DNA from: Bacteroides sp.
GTDB lineage: Bacteria; Bacteroidota; Bacteroidia; Bacteroidales; Bacteroidaceae
Assembly (NCBI GenBank): GCA_017621035.1
Contig: JAGATY010000018.1
Location: 1-51,676, forward strand
DNA length: 51,676 bases
Direction: 5' to 3'
The notes beneath the pieces were generated by a model. That model saw nothing but the letters and a program-made list of their open reading frames with translations, was not told the origin of the DNA and did not search any database. A program made the position numbers and the translations under genes. Within the stretch, counting starts at the first letter, position 1. The number at the start of each line of letters is the position of its first letter. Of the stretch, positions 19,581 through 25,546 are shown in pieces.

Positions 19581-21833
19581 TTATTCGTTAGTACTTGGGG
19601 TGATGATGATTTCTTTCCAGACGCAGCCGGCCCAGGTGCGATCGGTTTCCGAGGCATCGGGGGCGGCGGCGGTCACGTCATTGTCGGTGAGTACGCCCCA
19701 AAAGTCCAGCATCTTCTGCCCTTCGGCGAGGGTGAGGGTGCAGGTTGTAGTGCTGGCATTCTCGAACGTATTCCCGACCACGCTCGTCAGCACCGAGCCG
19801 AAGGTAAGGCCGGTAAGGGCGGTGCAGCTGCCGAAAGTATACCCCTCTACCGTGGTGACCAAGGGCAGGCTCACGGTGCTGAGGGCGGTGCAGCCTTTGA
19901 AAACATACTTCCCTATCGAGGTGGCCGCAGGCAGCTCTATGCCGGTGAGGGCGGTGCAGTCTTCGAAAACATTATCCCCTATCGTGGTGGCCTTGGGCAG
20001 GCTCACGCCGGTGAGGGAGGTGCAGCTGCTAAAAGCTGTAGCTCCTATCGTGGTGGCCTTGGGCAGGCTCACGCCGGTGAGGGAGGTGCAGCTGCTAAAA
20101 GCTATAGTTCCTATCGAGGTGGCCTCGGGCAGGCTCACGCTGCTGAGGGAAGAGCAGTCGCTGAAAGTATATTGCCCTATCTTGGTGAGCTTGGGAGCCG
20201 AGACGCTACGCAAGATTGTGCAGTCTTTAAATGCCCAGTCCTGAAGCTCGGTGACATCGGGCAGGATAAGGTCGATGGAGCCGGCGGGCACTTCGCCATT
20301 CCGCACAAGGGTGGAAGAAACATCAGCGAAGCAGCTGTAAACTGCATTCACCGCCAGCGTGGTGCCCGTCACCACGAGGGCGCCACCCTTTTCAGCAGCT
20401 TCCTTAATAATAGCCTTCCACACCTCCTCATCAGTAGTTGAGCCATCCACCGTGGGCAGGGCACTCGGGTCCCCTCCCAGCGTCGCCTCGGCCTCGGTGT
20501 AGTTCCAGCTGGCCAGTTGGGCGGTGCCGGTGGCGAGGCGGTTGTGGTCCAGGGTGACGGTAATGACGTAGTGAGTTCCTAAGTTGAAAGATGAAAGTGG
20601 AAAGTTCTGTTCTGCACTTTCATCTGTCATCTTTCCACTTTCCACTTGAATGTCTTTCAGCTTCAGCGTGTAGGTGCCGGTGGTGAGGGGGCCGTCGCCG
20701 TCGGGGTCTTGCTTCACGGTGATGGTGAGCTTCTCGTCGCCGGTGAAGGAGGGGTTTTCGATGGGGAAGTAGCGCGTGGCAGAAACTCCCGGTGCCGTCT
20801 CTTCCTTCGTGTGCGTGGCGGTGGGGGGCACGATGTTGCTGAGTTCGTTGCCCTTTTCGCCGCAGTACTTCTTACTGCCGTCGGCCGACTTCATGACTTT
20901 CAAGATGTGCTTCAGCGGCTTGTCCTCATACTTAAACACCGCCAGGGCGAAGTCGTCGGAGGTGATGGCCTCGTCGGCCGCAAGGGTGGTGATGCCTTCG
21001 CCGCAATAGACGTCGAACAGCGTGCCGTTCCCCGCCTCGTCCGTCAGGTAGATGGGGGTGACAGCGGTGCGGAAGGGAAAGTGGAGAGTGTCTTCGCGGA
21101 TTTGATTGCCGTTATCGTCCAGCACGGGCACGGGGTCTCCCTGGCTGGTCACCACCCGGATGGTCACCTTGGTGCTGGCGTGTGTCAGCTCGCCATAGTC
21201 CAGCACGGGCTTGCCGTCGGCACCGGCCTCCAGGCGGGCGAAGCCGAAGAGACAGTCTGCGTCATTATTGGCTTCGAGGTATGTCCAGCGGGAGACGCAG
21301 CGGCCGTCGCCCTCCGTCAGGTTGAAGTCCTTCAGCTGCAGCTGGGAGAACGGCTCGGTGTTGGGCAGGTTCTGGATGGAGGCGCCGTAGTTGTTGAGCC
21401 ACGTTTCATCGCTTCCGCCCGGCATAGCCAGCTTCAAGGCAATACCCTCCGTTGTGAGGTGGATTTCGTTGTCGGCATAGTAGGTTTCGCTTGCGGCGCG
21501 GGTGTGGAGGGCGGAGATTTGGGCGGAGATGCTTATCGGGGTTTCGGCGGGCATTTCAGCCAGGGCGTCGCGCTGCACGCTCGGAACTACGTCCTCGCTC
21601 GTGCAAGATGAAAGTTGAAAGATGAAAGATGAAAGTAGGAGGATGACCGTCCACGGTAGGGGCAGACCGATGTGTCTGCCCGGGGTACCCATCCACGGTA
21701 GGGGCAGGGTCTGCCTGCCCTTGGCGGTGGTGTGGGTGTATTCGGGCGGGCAAACCCCGCCCCTACGGGTGTGTGCGCTATCGGGCGAACACATCGGTTC
21801 GCCCCTACGGGTACATATAAATATCTTTTTCAT
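19581..21833 (-). CDS. Fimbrillin/BspA-type LRR fusion lipoprotein
   Basis: The 750-residue frame has three parts. The first is a leader (residues 1-80) that reads MKKIFI, then a translated palindromic element, then VILLLSSFIFQLSSC ending in the lipobox Cys. The second is a fimbrillin-like region (about 90-480) with AEMPAETPISISAQI and LTITVKQDPDGDG. The third is a BspA/TpLRR solenoid (about 530-690) with six or seven 22-residue repeats of the form LTGVSLPKATTIGATAFSSCTS. A C-terminal cap WAGCVWKEIIITP resembles the cap of the paralogue at 23086. BspA repeats commonly mediate adhesion; whether this protein sits at a fimbrial tip is inference. A repeat-derived insertion also interrupts the fimbrillin part near 20581-20650. 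It starts 21 bp after the DUF6261 gene stop. Confidence 0.8.
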   Translation of the reverse strand: MKKIFICTRRGEPMCSPDSAHTRRGGVCPPEYTHTTAKGRQTLPLPWMGTPGRHIGLPLPWTVILLLSSFIFQLSSCTSEDVVPSVQRDALAEMPAETPISISAQISALHTRAASETYYADNEIHLTTEGIALKLAMPGGSDETWLNNYGASIQNLPNTEPFSQLQLKDFNLTEGDGRCVSRWTYLEANNDADCLFGFARLEAGADGKPVLDYGELTHASTKVTIRVVTSQGDPVPVLDDNGNQIREDTLHFPFRTAVTPIYLTDEAGNGTLFDVYCGEGITTLAADEAITSDDFALAVFKYEDKPLKHILKVMKSADGSKKYCGEKGNELSNIVPPTATHTKEETAPGVSATRYFPIENPSFTGDEKLTITVKQDPDGDGPLTTGTYTLKLKDIQVESGKMTDESAEQNFPLSSFNLGTHYVITVTLDHNRLATGTAQLASWNYTEAEATLGGDPSALPTVDGSTTDEEVWKAIIKEAAEKGGALVVTGTTLAVNAVYSCFADVSSTLVRNGEVPAGSIDLILPDVTELQDWAFKDCTILRSVSAPKLTKIGQYTFSDCSSLSSVSLPEATSIGTIAFSSCTSLTGVSLPKATTIGATAFSSCTSLTGVSLPKATTIGDNVFEDCTALTGIELPAATSIGKYVFKGCTALSTVSLPLVTTVEGYTFGSCTALTGLTFGSVLTSVVGNTFENASTTTCTLTLAEGQKMLDFWGVLTDNDVTAAAPDASETDRTWAGCVWKEIIITPSTNE
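19813..20240 (-). repeat. 66-bp LRR-encoding tandem repeats
   Basis: About six to seven units of 66 bp encode the BspA repeats of the fusion protein. Adjacent units near 19980-20100 are almost identical, which points to recent duplication. Confidence 0.8.
20581..20650. repeat. Inverted heptamer repeat inside a coding region
   Basis: GAAAGATG and AAAGTG pair with CACTTT and CATCTTTC further right. The sequence is the same GAAAGAT heptamer family that fills non-coding DNA elsewhere in the window. It adds roughly 20 residues (SGKMTDESAEQNFPLSSFNL) to the fimbrillin domain. Confidence 0.75.
21607..21638 (-). repeat. Degenerate 7-bp tandem repeat (GAAAGAT type), in frame
   Basis: Four and a half heptamers (GAAAGTT, GAAAGAT, GAAAGAT, GAAAGTA) encode the lipoprotein core LLSSFIFQLSSC of the gene at 19581-21833. 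This family differs in sequence from the ACAGAGT family used by three neighbours. Confidence 0.85.
21650..21812. repeat. Compound GC-rich palindromic element (in coding frame)
   Basis: Two GGTAGGGGCAG half-elements (about 21655 and 21697) and two GGGCGAAC/CCCGCCCC ends form a compound version of the element at 18245-18322. It is read in frame between MKKIFI and the hydrophobic core. Confidence 0.8.
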
Positions 21834-21854
21834 AACTATCCTTTCCTTTATAAG

Positions 21855-22664
21855 TTATTCAATCGTGATGCCTTCGTCGCTGGAGGTGCTGTCGCCGTCC
21901 GTGGTGGTGCTGCTGTCGCCGGTGGTGGTGTCCTCGGTCTTGGTGGAGGAGGACTTGCCGGTATTGGCAGCGATGGTGCGATACGTTTCCACAATACCGT
22001 TCAGCTCCGTGATGAAGGTGGTGAGCGTGTCGGTGGGCTGGATGAGGGCGTAGGCGTTCATCAGCTGCACCATCTCGTTGTAGAGGTTGTCGCAGGCCAG
22101 GCGGGCGTCGTCGGAGCTGATGTCGCTCTTGGGGGCGCGGGTGGCCACTTCGGCGGTCTTCTTGTCGAACTCCACGGAGAACTGTGCGTTGGCCAGGGCC
22201 AGCTGTTCCACCTCGGTGGTGAGGCCCAGCAGGGCGATGTACTTGGCGCCGTCGGTGGTGCTGAGGGCGGTGACGAGGCCGTTCACTTCGCTGGTCTGGC
22301 GGCTGTATTCGTGGGCGGCGATGCCCTTGTAGGGGGCGATGACGGCGCTGAGGTAGTTGTATGCTTCGGCTTTCTCGGCGATGGGGTTGTAGGCGTGTGC
22401 CTGCACCACGCTGTTGACGACGCCCAGCAGGTGGTCGCGCGTCTTGTCGGCCTGCTTCATTATTTCGGTGGCCACAAAGGTGGTTTCGCGCTTCACCAGC
22501 GAAGCTTCCACGGCCACGGCCTCGGCATACTGTGCGGCCTGGGTGGCGACGTGCAGTTCTTCGGCACCGGTGGCGGTGATGAGGTTGTTCACGCGGGTAT
22601 GAAAGTCACTGTGTGAGCCAAGAGTGAGCTGGCTCATCGGAAGAGAATTGATTGTTGTAGCCAT
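21855..22664 (-). CDS. DUF6261 family protein
   Basis: This 269-residue protein begins MATTINSLPMSQLTLGSHSDFHTRVNNLI. The FHTRVNNLI motif, KRETTFVATEIMKQADKTRD, HAYNPIAEKAEAYNYLSAVIAPYKGIAAHEYSRQTSEV and the GLTTEVEQL segment are in the order I know from DUF6261, a Bacteroidales helical family of unknown function. The C-terminus is an Asp/Ser/Thr-rich tail. There is no signal peptide, which is odd inside a surface-structure cluster. The frame extends upstream to 22802 through a palindromic element, but the ATG at 22664 begins the conserved part. It is GC-rich like its neighbours and lies 21 bp upstream of a fimbrillin/LRR gene. Confidence 0.8.
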   Translation of the reverse strand: MATTINSLPMSQLTLGSHSDFHTRVNNLITATGAEELHVATQAAQYAEAVAVEASLVKRETTFVATEIMKQADKTRDHLLGVVNSVVQAHAYNPIAEKAEAYNYLSAVIAPYKGIAAHEYSRQTSEVNGLVTALSTTDGAKYIALLGLTTEVEQLALANAQFSVEFDKKTAEVATRAPKSDISSDDARLACDNLYNEMVQLMNAYALIQPTDTLTTFITELNGIVETYRTIAANTGKSSSTKTEDTTTGDSSTTTDGDSTSSDEGITIE

Positions 22665-22718
22665 ATGCTTTTGATTTTTGATTTCTGATTTCTGATTTAT
22701 TGTTTCTATTTGGGTTGC

Positions 22719-22850
22719 GGCTCCCCTCCTTCGGGAAGGAGGGGTGGCACGCAGTGACGGGGTGGTAGGTAGAGTGGCACGGTGTGTGTGTTCACCTACC
22801 ACCTCCCCCTACGGGTACTCCTCCTTCCCGAAGGAGGAGAGCTGAGTTAC
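22719..22850. repeat. Palindromic element A, copy 2 (non-coding)
   Basis: This copy is almost the same as 19422-19544 and 25318-25440, but it lies in a 5' leader rather than in a coding frame. The start of the reading frame extends through it, yet the gene has its own ATG further on. Confidence 0.88.
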
Positions 22851-22974
22851 ACCCCCCCTGTGAGGCCGACCAAGGGGTTGGTCGGGGCAAACACCCCCCC
22901 CTGTGAGGCCGACCAAGGGGTTGGCCGAGGCAAACACCCCCCCCTGTTTGACCCGGCCAAGGGGTTGGTCGCCC
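22849..22974. repeat. GC-rich 42-43 bp tandem repeat, three units
   Basis: Units begin ACACCCCCCC at 22849, 22891 and 22934 and each contains CCAAGGGGTTGG, itself a palindrome. The third unit is diverged. Related CAAGGGGTTGG sequences continue to about 23020. Confidence 0.85.
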
Positions 22975-23085
22975 TTCTTGGGGGGGTCGGTCGGGGGTAG
23001 CAAGGGGTTGGCCGCCCTTTCCGGGGGGGGTGCTTGGGGTTTCAAAGGGGTTTCTCTGCTTCATGGGGTGGAGTTTTGGGGGTTA

Positions 23086-25503
23086 TTACTGCGTGGAGAA
23101 TTTGATTTCCTGCCAGGTGTTGCCGGCCCATTCTTTGTTTTCGCCTTCCTCGGCTGGATAGTCGGTGCTGTCAGCCTGCCCTGGGTTCAGGGTGAGGGTG
23201 CAGGTCGAGGTGCTGGCGTTATTGAACGGACTGCTGCCCACGCTCGTCACCACCGAACCGAAGGTCACGCTGGTGAGGCCGGTGCAGCCGTTGAAAGCTT
23301 CCTTCCCTATCGTGGTGGCCACAGGCAGATTCACGCTGCTGAGGGCGGTGCAGTAGTAGAAAGCAGACTGTCCTATCGAGGTGGCCGCAGGCAGCTCTAT
23401 GCCGGTGAGGCCGGTGCAGCCGCCGAAAGCTTCCTTCCCTATCGTGGTGGCCACAGGCAGATTCACGCTGCTGAGGGCGGTGCAGTTGGCGAAAGCAGAC
23501 TGTCCTATCGAGGTGGCCGCAGGCAGCTCTATGCCGGTGAGGCTGGTGCAGCCGTTGAAAGCAGAGTGTACTATCTCGGTGGCCGCAGGCAGATTCACGC
23601 TGCTGAGGGCGGTGCAGTAGTAGAAAGCACTGCTCGCTATCGAGGTGGCCGCAGGCAGGCTGATGCCGGTGAGGCCGGTGCAGCTGTAGAAAGCATTGTT
23701 CCCTATCGAGGTGGCCGCTTGCAGGGTCACGGTGGTGAGGCCGGTGCAGTTGGCGAAAGCAGACATCCCTATCGTGGTGGCCTTGGGCAGGTTCACGCTT
23801 TTGAGATTGGTGCATTTGGCGAAAGCAGATTGTCCTATCTCGGTGGCCGCAGGCAGCTCTATGCCGGCGAGGCCGGTGCAAGCTTGGAAAGCCTGCTGCC
23901 CTACCGTCTCGACCTTGGGAGCCGAGACGCTCCGCAAGATTGGGCAGCTGTTGAAAGCGTCTTCCGGCAGCGCGGTGGCGTCGGGCAGGATGAGGTCGAT
24001 GGAGCCGGCGGGCGCTATACTGCTATCGAAATATACTTTTCCCGTTATGTTGTCGCCCGTCAGCACGAGGGATACGCCCCTGTCGTAGGCGGCTTGGGTG
24101 GCGAAATCCAGTGCATTTAGATTGGCGGCATCCAGCGTAATGTTTCCGTCGCTGTCCACATACACAATGTTGCGCCACGTCTTGCCCGCCCAGGTGTTGC
24201 CGCTGACGGGCCAGGTGGTGTCCGTAGCAAACGCTTCGGGCAGCGTGAGGTCGACGTTCTCGGTGGGGAAATCCACCACGATTTCAAGTGTATTGTCCTT
24301 GGCGTAGGCATCGAGCCAGGCCTGCAGGCCGTAGCGGTTGGTCACGGTGTAGGTCTTGCCGTCGGCAGAGATGGTGTATCCCGGGTTGGTGGTTCCGCCC
24401 AGCTCGGCGGTGTAGTCGGTGGTGGCGGCGGCGGTGAAGTCGGTAATCTCGATGCTTCCCGGCTTGTCCAGCTGGGTGAGGGAGAGGCGGACGGTGAGGG
24501 TGAGGCTCTGTCCGGCCGGGAACTCATTGGCCTTCCGCCCCGTGGCGCTGCCGTCCTGGTTCAGCACGTCCACGGTGCTGAGGTCCAGCGTCCAGGTCTT
24601 GTTATACTCCTCGGCCTCGATGGTGAGGGTGGCATCGGCCAGTGTTTGCGGGGCGAGGTAGAAACAGACTCCATCTTCGATGTTCACGGTTTCTGCCGCC
24701 CCACCTGTAGTGGGCCATTCGAGCTGGGTGACGTCGGCAGTCTCGGCCGCCGGCACCACTTTCATGGTGGCGGTGAAGGTGGGGTATTCCTCGAAGTTAT
24801 GCTCCGACTCTACCACCAGCCAGAACGCAGCCTTGCGGTAGGCCATCTGTCCGAAGGCGATTTCGCTGCCATGCGCGGCCGTGGCGGTGGCCCACATGGG
24901 CACTCCGTCGTTGCTTTCGGCCGTGAGGTAGAAGGTGCAGTTGTCTTCCTTGGCCACCTGCCCCCACAGCAGGTTCTCGGCAGCGTTCTCGCTTCCCCAC
25001 GAGGTGGTGAAGGAGAAGGTGCCGTCGATGGAGTTGCCGGTGATGTTCTCATCGGGCACGGTGCATTCGGCCAGTTCATTGGTCTTGGCGGCGGTGTAGT
25101 GCAGGGTGAGTCCGGTGGCAGCCTGCGGCATGGCGCGGGTGAGGGTGGCAAGGTTCTTGGGCATTTCGGCGGTGGCGGTGATGGCTTCGCCACTCATGCT
25201 CGGCTCGATTCTCTCGCTGTCGCAGGAGGAGAGAGTACAGAGTACAGAGAACAGAGTACAGAGAACGGAGAACGGAGTACAGAGAACAGAGAACAGAGTA
25301 CAGCGTGATGCTATCTCGGCTCCCCTCCTTCTGGAAGGAGGGGTGGCACGCAGTGACGGGGTGGTAGGTAAGCTCGCGTTTTCACCTACCACCTCCCCCT
25401 TCGGGTACTCCTCCTTCCCGAAGGAGGAGAGTCGTGTTACCATCTGCCTCCCCGTTAGGGCTGGGGAGGAGTTTATAAATGTATATTTCGTCATTGCTTT
25501 CAT
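23086..25503 (-). CDS. Fimbrillin/BspA-type LRR fusion lipoprotein
   Basis: This 805-residue frame begins MKAMTKYTF and reads through two palindromic elements and about nine heptamers, encoding CTLFSVLCTPFSVLCTLFSV, to the lipobox LSSC at about residue 95. A DSERIEPS tag follows. A fimbrillin-like region (about 95-480) comes next, then a BspA/TpLRR solenoid (about 525-770) with ten or eleven 22-residue repeats such as LTGIELPAATSIGQSAFANC, and a cap WAGNTWQEIKF. Unlike its paralogues it has no ATG, GTG or TTG between the element and the hydrophobic core, so a secreted product requires translation through the element. The first ATG lies 43 bp after the upstream gene's stop. The likely role is adhesion. 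Confidence 0.8.
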   Translation of the reverse strand: MKAMTKYTFINSSPALTGRQMVTRLSSFGKEEYPKGEVVGENASLPTTPSLRATPPSRRRGAEIASRCTLFSVLCTPFSVLCTLFSVLCTLSSCDSERIEPSMSGEAITATAEMPKNLATLTRAMPQAATGLTLHYTAAKTNELAECTVPDENITGNSIDGTFSFTTSWGSENAAENLLWGQVAKEDNCTFYLTAESNDGVPMWATATAAHGSEIAFGQMAYRKAAFWLVVESEHNFEEYPTFTATMKVVPAAETADVTQLEWPTTGGAAETVNIEDGVCFYLAPQTLADATLTIEAEEYNKTWTLDLSTVDVLNQDGSATGRKANEFPAGQSLTLTVRLSLTQLDKPGSIEITDFTAAATTDYTAELGGTTNPGYTISADGKTYTVTNRYGLQAWLDAYAKDNTLEIVVDFPTENVDLTLPEAFATDTTWPVSGNTWAGKTWRNIVYVDSDGNITLDAANLNALDFATQAAYDRGVSLVLTGDNITGKVYFDSSIAPAGSIDLILPDATALPEDAFNSCPILRSVSAPKVETVGQQAFQACTGLAGIELPAATEIGQSAFAKCTNLKSVNLPKATTIGMSAFANCTGLTTVTLQAATSIGNNAFYSCTGLTGISLPAATSIASSAFYYCTALSSVNLPAATEIVHSAFNGCTSLTGIELPAATSIGQSAFANCTALSSVNLPVATTIGKEAFGGCTGLTGIELPAATSIGQSAFYYCTALSSVNLPVATTIGKEAFNGCTGLTSVTFGSVVTSVGSSPFNNASTSTCTLTLNPGQADSTDYPAEEGENKEWAGNTWQEIKFSTQ
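23255..23930 (-). repeat. 66/132-bp LRR-encoding tandem repeats
   Basis: About ten 66-bp units occur. Several alternate in pairs, so that a 132-bp block (ELPAATSIGQSAF with NLPVATTIGKEAF) recurs almost unchanged near 23300-23520. Such blocks can expand or contract by recombination without shifting the frame. Confidence 0.85.
25229..25304 (-). repeat. Longest 7-bp tandem array (ACAGAGT type), in frame
   Basis: Nine full heptamers, ACAGAGT, ACAGAGA or ACGGAGA/T, run from 25236. They encode the hydrophobic signal core of the gene at 23086-25503 as repeats of LFSVLCT. Confidence 0.9.
25318..25440. repeat. Palindromic element A, copy 3 (in coding frame)
   Basis: This copy has the same three nested palindromes as copies 1 and 2. 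It is read in frame as a Pro/Arg-rich stretch (ATPPSRRRG) of the 23086-25503 ORF, and another palindrome (CTCCCCGTTAGGGCTGGGGAG, at about 25447) lies immediately before it. Confidence 0.88.
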
Positions 25504-25546
25504 ATATATACCTTATTATATTTATATACCTTATTATATATATAGC

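Larger units (their letters stand above)
22665..23085. other. Repeat-filled gap inside the fimbrial cluster
   Basis: This 421-bp gap separates the first fimbrillin/LRR gene from the DUF6261 gene and contains almost nothing but repeats: a GATTTCT heptamer run (22671-22700), palindromic element A copy 2, a 43-bp tandem array and further AAGGGGTTGG-containing GC-rich sequence to about 23060. No gene is supported. Confidence 0.85.

Noticed and set aside
22903-24120. 405-residue plus-strand frame with GGRRQLYAGEAGAAVES-type repeats
   Set aside because: The repeats are the complement of the LRR-coding 66-bp units, not a separate repeat protein.
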